This document shows, in pieces, positions 17,933 through 26,384 of a stretch of DNA of 56,316 nt. A program made the translations under genes and the position numbers. The stretch's first letter is position 1. Each line of letters opens with the position of its first letter. Below the pieces are notes generated by a model that was given only the letters and a program-made list of their open reading frames with translations, was not told where the DNA came from and did no database searches. Source of the DNA: an uncultured Alistipes sp. Lineage in GTDB: Bacteria; Bacteroidota; Bacteroidia; Bacteroidales; Rikenellaceae. The DNA lies in NCBI GenBank assembly GCA_944321765.1, contig CALUMQ010000015.1, forward strand, positions 1-56,316, in the 5' to 3' direction.

Positions 17933-18403
17933 ATGGAACGGACAGCCATCTTCCCGGGGTCGTTCGACCCCTTCACGCGAGGTCATGCCGCACTGGTCGA
18001 CGAGGCCCTGAACCTCTTCGACCGGATCATTATCGGCATCGGCAACAACTTCGCCAAAAACAGCCTGATGAGTGTCGAGAACCGCAAGCGGCTCATCGAC
18101 GACATCTACCGCGACGAACCGCGCGTCGAGGCCCGCATCTACACGGGGCTGACCGGGGAGTTCGCCGAGCAGGTCGACGCCTGTGCCATCATCCGCGGCG
18201 TGAGAAACACCACCGACTTCGAATACGAACGCACGATGGAGGCTACCAACCACCGCATCTACCCCGCCATCACCACCGTGATGCTCTTCACGCCGGCACC
18301 CGTTGCCGACATCTCCTCGTCGACCGTCCGCGAAGTGCTCGCATTCGGGCGCAACGTCGAGGAGTTCCTGCCCGAAGGAATCGATATCAACAAATACCTA
18401 TAA
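17933..18403 (+). CDS. coaD: Phosphopantetheine adenylyltransferase
   Basis: A 156-residue enzyme that transfers AMP from ATP to 4'-phosphopantetheine, the fourth step of coenzyme A synthesis. The nucleotidyltransferase motif GSFDPFTRGH is at residues 8-17 (TxGH-type His), with IIRGVRNTTDFEYE and the C-terminal ISSSTVRE (ISSTxVRE motif). The length is exactly what is expected. The ATG at 17933 lies directly behind the -7 promoter box. lpxD follows after 12 nt and is probably co-transcribed. Confidence 0.96.
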   Translation: MERTAIFPGSFDPFTRGHAALVDEALNLFDRIIIGIGNNFAKNSLMSVENRKRLIDDIYRDEPRVEARIYTGLTGEFAEQVDACAIIRGVRNTTDFEYERTMEATNHRIYPAITTVMLFTPAPVADISSSTVREVLAFGRNVEEFLPEGIDINKYL

Positions 18404-18415
18404 TAAGAGATTGTT

Positions 18416-19453
18416 ATGATGGAATTTTCGGCCGAAATGATTGCCGGATTTCTCGGCGGAGAGGTCATCGGCGACAAGGATGCCCGGGTGCATACCGTCT
18501 CGTCGATCGAAGAGGGGAAGGCCGGAGCGCTGAGCTATCTGACCAACCCCAAATACGAACCCTTCCTCTACACCACCCACGCCTCGATCGTGCTCGTCGA
18601 CCGTTCGTTCGAGCCCTCGCAGCCGGTATCGGCCACCCTGATCCGGGTCGACAACGCCGCGGAGTGCGTGCTGAAGCTCCTCGAGATGTACAACGCCGCC
18701 AAGCCGCGCCGCGAAGGAATCAGCCCCCGTGCCGTGATCTCGGAGAAGGCTTCGCTCGGCGAGAAGTGCTACGTCGGGGACTTCACGGTCATCGAGGAGG
18801 GCGTCGAGATCGGCCGCGACTGCCAGATCTACCCGCAGGTCTACATCGGCCGCGGCGTCAGGATCGGTGACGGCACGACGCTCTACCCCGGCGTGAAGAT
18901 CTACGAGGGGTGTGTCATCGGCAGCCGCTGCATCCTCCATGCCGGGGCGGTGATCGGCGCCGACGGATTCGGATTCCTGCCCAACGCCGCAGGGGGCTTC
19001 GACAAGATCCCCCAGCTGGGCAACGTCGTCATCGAGGATGACGTGGAGATCGGCGCCAACACCTGCATCGACCGCGCCAAGACCGACTCGACCATCATCC
19101 GCCGGGGCGTGAAGCTCGACAACCTGATCCAGATCGGCCACAACGTGCAGATCGGCGAGAATACCGTTTCGTCGGCACAGACCGGCATCGCCGGAACCTC
19201 GCGCGTGGGCCGCAACTGCTTCCTCGCCGGGCAGGTCGGCATCGCCGATCACGTCACGGTCGGCGACCGCGTGAAGATCGGCTCGAAGAGCGGCGTCGAC
19301 AAGAACGTCCCGGACGACGAGGTGCGCCTCGGCTACCCGGCTCTTCCGGGCATGCAGTACCACCGCTCGTCAGCCGTCTTCAAGAACCTCCCCGAACTCG
19401 CGCGCCGCGTCGCGGAGCTCGAAAAACAGCTCGAGAATCTCAAAAAACAATAA
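18416..19453 (+). CDS. lpxD: UDP-3-O-acylglucosamine N-acyltransferase
   Basis: A 345-residue acyltransferase that adds the second 3-hydroxyacyl chain during lipid A synthesis. It has the N-terminal uridine-binding domain (LTNPKYEPFLYTT), a left-handed beta-helix of hexapeptide repeats (about residues 105-310), the catalytic-His region ILHAGAVIGADGFGF and IGHNVQIG, and a C-terminal helical tail (RVAELEKQLENLKKQ) typical of LpxD. Two adjacent ATGs begin the frame. It lies 12 nt after coaD and 6 nt before the first thioredoxin-fold lipoprotein gene. Confidence 0.95.
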   Translation: MMEFSAEMIAGFLGGEVIGDKDARVHTVSSIEEGKAGALSYLTNPKYEPFLYTTHASIVLVDRSFEPSQPVSATLIRVDNAAECVLKLLEMYNAAKPRREGISPRAVISEKASLGEKCYVGDFTVIEEGVEIGRDCQIYPQVYIGRGVRIGDGTTLYPGVKIYEGCVIGSRCILHAGAVIGADGFGFLPNAAGGFDKIPQLGNVVIEDDVEIGANTCIDRAKTDSTIIRRGVKLDNLIQIGHNVQIGENTVSSAQTGIAGTSRVGRNCFLAGQVGIADHVTVGDRVKIGSKSGVDKNVPDDEVRLGYPALPGMQYHRSSAVFKNLPELARRVAELEKQLENLKKQ

Positions 19454-19459
19454 TCCGTC

Positions 19460-20512
19460 ATGAAAAAGATCCTTCTTTTCGCAGCCTCGGCGGCCTTGTT
19501 GTCGAGCTGCGCGCCCAAGAACCAGTACGTCATCAAAGGCAACCTCGCCGGCTTGACCGGCACGGTCTACCTCTTCGACGAGGAGCAGAATGTCGTAGAC
19601 TCCGCAGCCGTCGACAACGGCGCGTTCCGCTTCAAGGGAACGGTCGAGGGCCCGGCCGTGTACATGCTCAGCGACGCCAAGGACAATCCCGGCTCGTTCT
19701 ATGCCCGCCTCTTCCTCGAACCCGGCACGATCACCATCGCCGACAGCAGCGAGGACCCGATGTACAAGGTGGCTACCGGCACCCCGTCCAACGACGCCAA
19801 TACCGCCTGGGGTGAGGCCGCCGACGCCCTGATCCGCGAAGCCCGCAACCCGGAGATCACCGACGAACGCAGCGCCGCTCTCGAGCAGGAATACTACGCA
19901 CTCTTCGACTCGACCTACCAGGCCAACCGCGACAACTACTTCGGGGCCCTCATGCTCGTACAGCAGGTGACGGAGCGCTCGGCCCAGGAGCTGCTCGACG
20001 AGATCGACGTCTTCCCGCCCGAACTGCAGGCCACGAGTCTGCTGACGGAGCTCAGACAGACGGCCGAGGCAATGCTCCGTACCGACATCGGACAGCCCTA
20101 CATCGATATCGTACAGCCGGATGCCGACGGCAAGGAGGTATCGCTGAAGTCGGTCGTCGAGAATCCGAAGAACAAATACGTGCTGCTCGACTTCTGGGCA
20201 TCGTGGTGCGGTCCCTGCATGGGTGAGGTGCCCCACTTGACGAAGACCTACGAGAAGTTCCACAAGAAGGGCTTCGAGATCTACGGCGTCTCGTTCGACG
20301 ACGACCGCGAGAAGTGGCTCGGCGCCGTCAAGGAGAACAAAATGAACTGGATTCACGTGAGCGCCCTCAGCAGCTGGGACAACCAGGCCCGCGAGGATTA
20401 CGCCGTGCAGGGCATTCCGTCGAACTTCCTGATCGACCACGAGGGCAAGATCGTCGCCAAGAACCTCCGCGGCGAGGAGCTCTACGAGAAGATCGCCGAA
20501 CTGCTCAAATAG
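19460..20512 (+). CDS. DUF4369-thioredoxin (AhpC/TSA-like) lipoprotein, intact CxxC
   Basis: A 350-residue periplasm-facing lipoprotein (lipobox LLSSC, Cys near residue 15). The N-terminal part (YVIKGNLAGLTGTVYLFDE) is the DUF4369 domain that precedes many Bacteroidota thioredoxins. The C-terminal TlpA/ResA-like domain has FWASWCGPCMGEVP with Cys250 and Cys253, and the cis-Pro loop VQGIPSNFLIDHEGKIV. It probably reduces or exchanges disulfides of exported proteins. It lies 6 nt after lpxD and 17 nt before a paralogue in the same orientation, so it is probably part of a coaD-lpxD-led operon. Confidence 0.93.
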   Translation: MKKILLFAASAALLSSCAPKNQYVIKGNLAGLTGTVYLFDEEQNVVDSAAVDNGAFRFKGTVEGPAVYMLSDAKDNPGSFYARLFLEPGTITIADSSEDPMYKVATGTPSNDANTAWGEAADALIREARNPEITDERSAALEQEYYALFDSTYQANRDNYFGALMLVQQVTERSAQELLDEIDVFPPELQATSLLTELRQTAEAMLRTDIGQPYIDIVQPDADGKEVSLKSVVENPKNKYVLLDFWASWCGPCMGEVPHLTKTYEKFHKKGFEIYGVSFDDDREKWLGAVKENKMNWIHVSALSSWDNQAREDYAVQGIPSNFLIDHEGKIVAKNLRGEELYEKIAELLK

Positions 20513-20529
20513 CCCCTCCGCCGCCATCC

Positions 20530-21573
20530 ATGAAAAGGTTCCTGCTTCCAGTCCTTGCCGCAATCGCGCTGTGTGGCTGCGCCGATCCCAACCGGTATGT
20601 TATCGAGGGACAGATCGGGGGCGAGGACCGTACGCTGTATCTGTATCTTTTTCAGGACGACACGCCTCTGGCCACGGTAGACACCCATGAGGGGCGCTTC
20701 CGGCTGGAGGGAGACGCCGGGATTCCCGCCATCTCGATACTGTGCGATGACCCCGACATGGAGGGCGATCTTCTCACGGTCGTATTTCTCGAACCCGGGA
20801 CAATCACCGTCGCCGAAGACGACCAGGCCCCGGGAATGGTTCTCGCCTCGGGAACGGAACTGAACGACTCCTACCGTCACTACTCCATCGCCCAATCCCG
20901 GCTTCTCGACGCGTGGGGATCCGGGAGTTCCGAGGAGGAGCTCCTGTGCACCATGGACAGTCTGTCCGAACTGACCCGGGCGAACCTGGAGGCAAACCGG
21001 GACAACCTCTTCGGCGTCATGATGCTCATTGAGTCGAGTGATCTCTCCGCCCGGGAGATTCTGGACGAAATCGATCGCTTCTCCGAGCACATGCAGCAGA
21101 CCGACGAGCTGACCCGCCTTCGCGAGCAGGCCGAAGGAGATCTCGGAACCGAATCCGGGTATTCCTGCAGCGAGATCGTATTGCCCGACATGGAAGGCTC
21201 CGACGTATCGCTCTTCTCGGTACTCGATGACCCCGGGAACCAATACGTGCTGCTCGACTTCTGGGCTTCGTGGAACGACGAGTGCATGGACGAGGCCGCC
21301 GGGCTGACAACAGCCTATGAAGCCTTCCACGACAGGGGTTTCGAGATTTACGGCGTCTCGCTCGACGACGACTACGAACAATGGTTCAATGCCATCGTGG
21401 AGAGTGGGATGCTATGGATCCAGGTCTGCCCGTGTGAGGAGACGAACCCTGCGGCAGAGGAATACGGCATCGAATCCGTTCCGGCAAACTTCCTGATCGA
21501 CAAGGAGGGTCGGATTATCGCCAGAGACCTTTACGGAGAAGCCCTTTACGAAAAGCTCTCCGAACTGCTCTGA
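20530..21573 (+). CDS. Tandem paralogue of the thioredoxin-fold lipoprotein with lost CxxC
   Basis: A 347-residue lipoprotein (lipobox LCGC, Cys near residue 17) collinear with its upstream neighbour along its whole length: YVIEGQIGG start, FLEPGTITVAED, LEANRDNLFGVMMLIE, YVLLDFWASW, FEIYGVSLDDD, VPANFLIDKEGRI. The redox motif WCGPC has become WNDEC: Asn249 replaces the reactive N-terminal Cys and only Cys252 remains. Two new cysteines, Cys300 and Cys302 (VCPCEE), appear in the segment after the central sheet. It is a recent-looking tandem duplication with altered chemistry; it may be redox-inactive or use a different Cys pair. The start at 20530 gives a clean lipoprotein signal. Confidence 0.9.
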   Translation: MKRFLLPVLAAIALCGCADPNRYVIEGQIGGEDRTLYLYLFQDDTPLATVDTHEGRFRLEGDAGIPAISILCDDPDMEGDLLTVVFLEPGTITVAEDDQAPGMVLASGTELNDSYRHYSIAQSRLLDAWGSGSSEEELLCTMDSLSELTRANLEANRDNLFGVMMLIESSDLSAREILDEIDRFSEHMQQTDELTRLREQAEGDLGTESGYSCSEIVLPDMEGSDVSLFSVLDDPGNQYVLLDFWASWNDECMDEAAGLTTAYEAFHDRGFEIYGVSLDDDYEQWFNAIVESGMLWIQVCPCEETNPAAEEYGIESVPANFLIDKEGRIIARDLYGEALYEKLSELL

Positions 21574-21610
21574 CAAAGGGAACAATGTACAACATCGCAG
21601 TTACGCACAA

Positions 21611-21644
21611 GCCCCTCCTTTCCGCGACAACCGGAGGGAGGGGC
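21611..21644 (+). terminator. Hairpin between the thioredoxin paralogue and ruvC
   Basis: GCCCCTCC pairs with GGAGGGGC around an 18-nt inner segment that can pair further. The following bases (CTTCGTT) are only weakly T-rich, so this may be an inefficient terminator or a processing signal. Confidence 0.45.
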
Positions 21645-21712
21645 CTTCGTTCCGGTGCACCGGCGCCGGGCGGAGCCATCAGCGACCAACAGAAGCCAAC
21701 CGGCAACAAGAG

Positions 21713-22330
21713 ATGAATCCCCAGGAAAAATACCGCATCATGGGCATCGACCCCGGCACGAACTACATGGGTTACGGCGTGCTGGAGATCGAAGGCCGCA
21801 CGCTGCGCTCGGTGGTGCTGGGCGACATCGACCTGCACAAGCTCTCGGACCCCTACGCCAAGCTGCGCTACATCTTCGAACGCGTCGGGGCGCTGGTCGA
21901 CGAATACCGTCCGCGCGAGGTGGCCCTCGAATCACCCTTCTTCGGCGAAAACGTCCAGTCGATGCTCAAGCTGGGACGTGCCCAGGGCGTGGCGATGGCT
22001 GCGGCGCTGAGTCGCGGGCTCGCGGTCTTCGAATACGCCCCGATGCGCATCAAGCAGGCCATCACCGGACGCGGTTCGGCGGCCAAGGAGCAGGTGGCGG
22101 CCATCGTCTGCCGCACGCTCGCCGTCGAACGTCCGCTGCGGAGGCTCGACGCCACGGACGGCATGGCCGTGGCCCTGTGCCACTACTACGCCACGAGCAG
22201 CCCGCTCAACGCCGTGATGGGGCCCGAACGGGTCAAGGGACTCGGCGGGGGGAAGAAGGCTGCCTCGAAAGGGGGTTCGCAGAGCTGGGAACAGTTCCTG
22301 AAGCAGCATCCCGACCGGGAAATCAAGTGA
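21713..22330 (+). CDS. ruvC: Holliday junction resolvase RuvC
   Basis: A 205-residue endonuclease that cuts Holliday junctions together with RuvAB. Visible motifs are IMGIDPGTNYMGYG with the first metal Asp, VALESPFFGENVQS with the catalytic Glu, RIKQAITGRGSAAKEQV for DNA contact, and LDATDGMAVALCHYY with the C-terminal acidic residues. The C-terminal tail (KKAASKGGSQSW) is basic and probably flexible. It begins about 140 nt after the previous gene. Confidence 0.95.
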   Translation: MNPQEKYRIMGIDPGTNYMGYGVLEIEGRTLRSVVLGDIDLHKLSDPYAKLRYIFERVGALVDEYRPREVALESPFFGENVQSMLKLGRAQGVAMAAALSRGLAVFEYAPMRIKQAITGRGSAAKEQVAAIVCRTLAVERPLRRLDATDGMAVALCHYYATSSPLNAVMGPERVKGLGGGKKAASKGGSQSWEQFLKQHPDREIK

Positions 22331-22454
22331 CGAGGCGGAAATCCGCCCCGAATCGGGAATTTTTCACCGGGAGCACAAACAGCTGACAACCAGTAAAAAA
22401 AGCCGCAAAGATCAAGATACACACACAGCGGAGGAAAATTTTTTAAAAGATTTA

Positions 22455-22486
22455 TTTGCGAGTTTGGGATTTTTGCCCTACATTTG
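22455..22486 (+). promoter_or_regulatory. Promoter of tRNA-Arg
   Basis: A -33 TTTG (22455-22458), a 20-nt spacer and TACATTTG (22479-22486) make the most complete Bacteroidota-type promoter in the window, placed 12 nt before the tRNA. Confidence 0.75.
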
Positions 22487-22498
22487 CAATCGCAATTC

Positions 22499-22572
22499 GG
22501 CGCCGTAGCTTAATTGAATAGAGCATCTGACTACGGATCAGAAGGTTACAGGTTTGAGTCCTGTCGGCGTCA
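22499..22572 (+). tRNA. tRNA-Arg (anticodon ACG)
   Basis: A 74-nt cloverleaf. The acceptor arm GGCGCCG/CGGCGTC has one G-U pair, the anticodon arm TCTGA/TCAGA carries loop CTACGGA (ACG), and the T arm ACAGG/CCTGT has loop TTTGAGT. The discriminator is A and CCA is not encoded. It should read CGU/CGC/CGA after A34-to-inosine conversion. Confidence 0.95.
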
Positions 22573-22574
22573 CG

Positions 22575-22612
22575 AAGGAGGAGCGTTCAAAAGAGGCTCC
22601 TCCTTATTTTTT
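22575..22612 (+). terminator. Rho-independent terminator of tRNA-Arg
   Basis: A 10-bp stem AAGGAGGAGC/GCTCCTCCTT, an 11-nt loop and a following TATTTTTT, starting 3 nt past the tRNA. Confidence 0.9.
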
Positions 22613-22707
22613 ATCCCACCGCTGCACCCCTCCCGCCCGGGCGCATATTTGCAAAGGTCGCGCCGATTCACTACCTTCGGTCCCGATACCGAAACATTCG
22701 AAACGGC

Positions 22708-24390
22708 ATGAAACCTCTCTTCCCAACCCTTTCGACGCTCCTGCTGACAGCCCTGGCCGTCCTGATGTCCGCCTGCTCCCCGGGGGCCGACACCCGGGAA
22801 CGCCTCTCCCGGGCCGAACAGCTGCTGCACGAAGCTCCGGACAGCGCCCTGCTCCTGCTGAACGCCATTCCGACCGATGAGCTTCGGGGCAGGGCCCTGC
22901 GTGCCCGCCATGCGCTGCTGCTCGCCGAGGCCGCAGACCGTGCCGACGCCGACGTCAACTGCGGCCCACGGCTCGAAGAGGCCTGGCGCTACTACAAGGG
23001 ACGCCCGCACGAACTGCGCAACAAGTGCAAAACACTCTACTTTCTGGGGCGCGCCCGGCTGCGACAGGGCGACAAACCCGGAGCGCTCCGGGAGTTTCTC
23101 CAAATCGAGGAGATGCTTCAGAAGATCGACGAACCCTATTACCTCGGACTGCTCTATCTGCGCATCGGCGGAGTCTACCACAACGAACTCAACTTCGTGA
23201 GAGCCTACCGCTACTACCGCGACGCACGCGATCTGTTCATCCGTTCGGGAGACTCCCGGCGCACGGCCGAGGCTTTGCTCGGCATGACCGCCTCGGCGCT
23301 GCGGCTTCAGGACGTGGAGCGCGCACAACGCGCCTGCACCATGGCCCTCGACCTGGCCGACGAACTGCAGGACGACACGCTTCGGAAGCGAAGCCTCGCC
23401 AGCTTCGCCACGCTCTATACCATTGCCGACACACTGCGCATCTCCGATGATCTGCTGCGACGCATCGAGCGCACGGTACGCAACGACACGACAACCACAG
23501 GGCTCTGCACCCGGGCCCAGACCCTCCTGCTCCGCAACCGTCCGGACAGTGCGCGCCGCTGCCTGGAGACCGCCCTGGAACGAACCCCGGAGGTGGTCCG
23601 TCACCCGATGCTGCTCTACACGGCCAGCCGCATCGACGAACAGGCCGGGCTCTACCGCCAGGCCATGCAGGAGCTGCGGCGTTTTCTCTTTCTGAACGAC
23701 TCGCTGACCCGTGCGGCGCTGCACACCTCGGCCGGAATGATCGAGAAGGAGTATTTCCGCGAACGCTCCGCCTTCGACGACTACCGCATCCGCAACCGCC
23801 GGACCTGGGAGCTCGTCACGGCGGGATGCATCCTGCTGCTGCTCGGCGTGGCCGCGACAGTCATCCGTCAACGGGTACGCCTGCACAAGGAGCGCAACGA
23901 ACGCTACCTGGTGCTCGTCAGGGAGGCGCAGGCGGAGTATCGCGAACTGGACGGGGCGCTGAAGCAGAAGAGTCGCGCGGAAGCCCGGCTCAAGGGGATC
24001 ATTGCCGCACGTTTCGACATCGTCGACCGCCTCGGGAAGACCCTTTACGAACGCGAAAATACCGTCTCGGGACAGGCCGCCATGGTCCGGGAGGTCAAAC
24101 AGCTCATCGACGGATTCGCCGAGAACGGCGAGATGCTTCAGGAGCTGGAGCAGATCGTCGACATGGCTCACGACAACGCCATGCAGCGGCTGCGAAGGAA
24201 TTTCCCGAAGATGAAGGAGTCCGACTGCCGCCTGCTCTGCTACATCTTCGGAGGCTTCTCGCCGCAGGTCATCAGCCTCTTCATGCACGACAGCGTGGCC
24301 AACGTCTACGCCCGCAAATCGCGCCTCAAGGCCCGCATCAAGGCCTCCGATGCCCCCGATCGGGAGCTGTTTGTATCCCTGCTGGAGTGA
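22708..24390 (+). CDS. Membrane-anchored TPR protein with C-terminal HTH-like domain
   Basis: A 560-residue protein with a lipoprotein-like signal (VLMSACSPG, Cys near 23), a periplasmic helical TPR-type region of about residues 30-365 (RYYRDARDLFIRSGDSRRTAEALL), a membrane helix of about 372-390 (LVTAGCILLLLGVAATVI), a coiled coil, and a C-terminal segment ending DSVANVYARKSRLKARIKAS. The last segment resembles the cryptic helix-turn-helix of large Bacteroidota TPR regulators (NAVYxRKSRLKxKI). This suggests a one-component membrane sensor of transcription (inference). It is preceded by two weak promoter-like boxes (CATATTTG at 22644, TACCTTCG at 22671). The next gene is the unrecognised lipoprotein behind the inverted repeat at 24477-24513, a possible target. 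Confidence 0.75.
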   Translation: MKPLFPTLSTLLLTALAVLMSACSPGADTRERLSRAEQLLHEAPDSALLLLNAIPTDELRGRALRARHALLLAEAADRADADVNCGPRLEEAWRYYKGRPHELRNKCKTLYFLGRARLRQGDKPGALREFLQIEEMLQKIDEPYYLGLLYLRIGGVYHNELNFVRAYRYYRDARDLFIRSGDSRRTAEALLGMTASALRLQDVERAQRACTMALDLADELQDDTLRKRSLASFATLYTIADTLRISDDLLRRIERTVRNDTTTTGLCTRAQTLLLRNRPDSARRCLETALERTPEVVRHPMLLYTASRIDEQAGLYRQAMQELRRFLFLNDSLTRAALHTSAGMIEKEYFRERSAFDDYRIRNRRTWELVTAGCILLLLGVAATVIRQRVRLHKERNERYLVLVREAQAEYRELDGALKQKSRAEARLKGIIAARFDIVDRLGKTLYERENTVSGQAAMVREVKQLIDGFAENGEMLQELEQIVDMAHDNAMQRLRRNFPKMKESDCRLLCYIFGGFSPQVISLFMHDSVANVYARKSRLKARIKASDAPDRELFVSLLE

Positions 24391-24476
24391 GTGTCAGAGG
24401 GTTGTTAGACCGCGCGCTGCCACAGAATCACAACACACTGATTATCAACACTCATTTTTCCGAAGTGTTAGATTTA

Positions 24477-24513
24477 CGGATCCGTATCGCAACCCCCGTT
24501 CGATACGGATCCG
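24477..24513 (+). promoter_or_regulatory. Perfect 13-bp inverted repeat, candidate operator
   Basis: CGGATCCGTATCG (24477-24489) and its exact reverse complement (24501-24513) are separated by 11 nt. The right arm ends 1 nt before the -7 box at 24515, and the left arm covers the -33 region, which is the position of a repressor or activator site. No T-run follows, so a terminator is unlikely. Confidence 0.6.
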
Positions 24514-24514
24514 C

Positions 24515-24522
24515 TACTTTTG
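24515..24522 (+). promoter_or_regulatory. Putative -7 promoter box of the lipoprotein gene at 24594
   Basis: TACTTTTG matches TAnnTTTG and lies directly after the inverted repeat, 71 nt before the ATG. Confidence 0.55.
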
Positions 24523-24593
24523 CATCCAGAAACCCGACACTCCGGGGAGGCCGGAGACGGGAGCAAACAAATCAAGACAAAAAAAAGAGAAAA

Positions 24594-25643
24594 ATGAGAA
24601 TTCATCTGATTACCGCCATAACGGCATGCCTGGCACTGGCCGGGGCGTGCAAGAAAGAGACACCGGAGCCCCGAGCCAAGGAGACCGTGGTAGAGATCTC
24701 GGTCCGGGACATGCAGGGCAAGCCCCTTGGGGGCGTTCCGGTCCGCATCTACGACGAAGCCGGATACAAACGCTTCAGCGAACACTCCGACACGAAGCCG
24801 CTCCTGCTCCTGACTGCCTCGGCGGAGGGAACGATCGTCTGCCGCTTCCCGGCCCGCGTGTGGCTCTCCGGCGGACCGCGCCTGCTGCACTTCGTGATCC
24901 ACGAACAGCTCGATGAGAAGAATTTCCAGACCTGGGCCGTCGGTCGGACCATTGGCGTGAAGGCCACGGAGCAGATCGATTTTCAGATAGACCTCCGCCC
25001 CGCCGTGGAGACCGACGAGGAGGAGACCGGAACGGCCGTCGAACTGCACGACGAACAGAACGGCCGCACGCTGCTGGCCGGAGCCGTCTACCTCGACACA
25101 CAGCGGCACCTCTGCGGCGGAAACCGATACTCGTTCGTTGATGCCGGACCGGTCCGCGGACTGAAGGCCGTAGGCGAGGCGCAGATCGAAGGCTTCGCGG
25201 ACCGTCTCCTCATACAGCCCGGCCGTGGATATTTCATGTACAAGGATATCTCGATGATGGAGTTTCCGTCGGGAAAATGGGGCGTATCGATCGCTACGGA
25301 GTATGCAAAGATATATGTCTCCGAGTGGATCTTCGGCAACGGAAAGGTACGCGGAGCCCGTATCAGCTACTCGACACACAAACCGGCCGGACACGGACTG
25401 CCGGAATGGGGACAGCAGTTCGACGTGTCACTTTCGGGGGAGAGGTCGGCTACGATCTCTCTTCCGGAGGCCGGGGAGTGTGAATGCTCGACCAAGCGGA
25501 CGGATCAGCTCTCGATAGAGACCTCGGCAGACCGGGTGACGGTCCGGGTGACGGATGTCAAGGCTGCAGCCGGCAAAAAGTATCCGCTCTACATCCGCTC
25601 GGGGAGCTTCTACACGGAGGTGAAGATACACATCCAGGATTGA
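24594..25643 (+). CDS. Unrecognised lipoprotein with N-terminal Ig-like domain
   Basis: A 349-residue lipoprotein (LALAGACKKE, Cys near residue 19). I do not recognise the family. The first 120 residues (VVEISVRDMQGKPLGGVPVRIYDEAG) look like an Ig/carboxypeptidase-regulatory-like beta sandwich. The rest is beta-rich, with aromatic stretches (YFMYKDISMMEFPSGKWGV) and a C-terminal strand SGSFYTEVKIHIQD. No catalytic motif is visible. The upstream inverted repeat and promoter box indicate specific regulation, and the TPR regulator upstream is a candidate controller. The ATG at 24594 is preceded by an A-rich, GAGAAAA-type leader usual in Bacteroidota. Confidence 0.78.
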   Translation: MRIHLITAITACLALAGACKKETPEPRAKETVVEISVRDMQGKPLGGVPVRIYDEAGYKRFSEHSDTKPLLLLTASAEGTIVCRFPARVWLSGGPRLLHFVIHEQLDEKNFQTWAVGRTIGVKATEQIDFQIDLRPAVETDEEETGTAVELHDEQNGRTLLAGAVYLDTQRHLCGGNRYSFVDAGPVRGLKAVGEAQIEGFADRLLIQPGRGYFMYKDISMMEFPSGKWGVSIATEYAKIYVSEWIFGNGKVRGARISYSTHKPAGHGLPEWGQQFDVSLSGERSATISLPEAGECECSTKRTDQLSIETSADRVTVRVTDVKAAAGKKYPLYIRSGSFYTEVKIHIQD

Positions 25644-26384
25644 GACGTCGCAAAGTCGTCGGGCGGACGCTGGGAGTGTTCCCGAAGCGGTGCGACGGTC
25701 GTCGCGGACGACCGCACCCTCCGCGCGGAGAAAAGAATGCATGTGGGTAGTAATGAGTAGTAAATAGGGACTCCGCGCAATACGGGAAAGAGCCGCACCC
25801 CGCCAGACGGACATACGAAGAAGGCGCTTGCCGGAGCCGCACAACAGACCGCAGAGGCTCCACATAGACGGCAGGCGGACAACAAGGGTTTGGGCGAATG
25901 AAGCGTATGCAATCCGTCGCGGCAGCGAAGTGCTGCACGCACGAGCGGGAGAAGCCCCGAAGCGCCGTACCCGACGACACGACGGCTCAAAAAAACAATA
26001 CACGCACCGATCCTCGGGTCGGTCACAAAAACACGAAAAGAATGCTCATTGTCACGCTGTTGATTCTTTGGCGCACGGGCGCGGCTCTCCGCCGCGGCCG
26101 TCCCGGCACCCCGCTGCCGGAAACCGGAATGCGGGGATGGAACCTTTGGCGGCAACGGGCGGTCGGGGTCCTGACGGCCTCCGGACGAAGCTCCGGGTCC
26201 GGCCCATCGGACACCTGACAAACTATCCGGAACGGGACGGCCCCTCTTGGCGAAAGCCCGCAATCGGGAGCTGGAACGATCATCGGTGTTCCTTCCCGGA
26301 GCGATGCTTGAGCCTTTTCAGGAGAGAGGATGAAAAAAGCAGAGGGGTCAACCCTTCCGGATATTTTTTATATGGAATATGGAG
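25644..26384 (+). other. Gene-less, hairpin-rich stretch read toward a terminator
   Basis: No convincing coding frame on either strand; open frames here are rich in Arg/Ser/Cys and lack domain-like composition. Several hairpins are visible: GGTG/CACC around CGGTCGTC/GACGACCG (25689-25718), the palindrome CTCCGCGCGGAG (25719-25730), and ACCGA/TCGGT near 26010. The plus-strand terminator at 26385 means the stretch may be a long 3' UTR of the lipoprotein gene or contain a non-coding RNA. Confidence 0.4.

Noticed and set aside
21584-21715. A 44-codon frame beginning MYNIAVTHK between the thioredoxin paralogue and ruvC.
   Set aside because: It coincides with a GC hairpin, has Gly/Pro/Arg-rich low-information sequence and no promoter of its own.
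25610-26263. A 217-codon minus-strand frame in the gene-less stretch.
   Set aside because: Cys/Arg/Ser/Pro-rich composition, no signal or domain, no promoter and no terminator on that strand; treated as chance.
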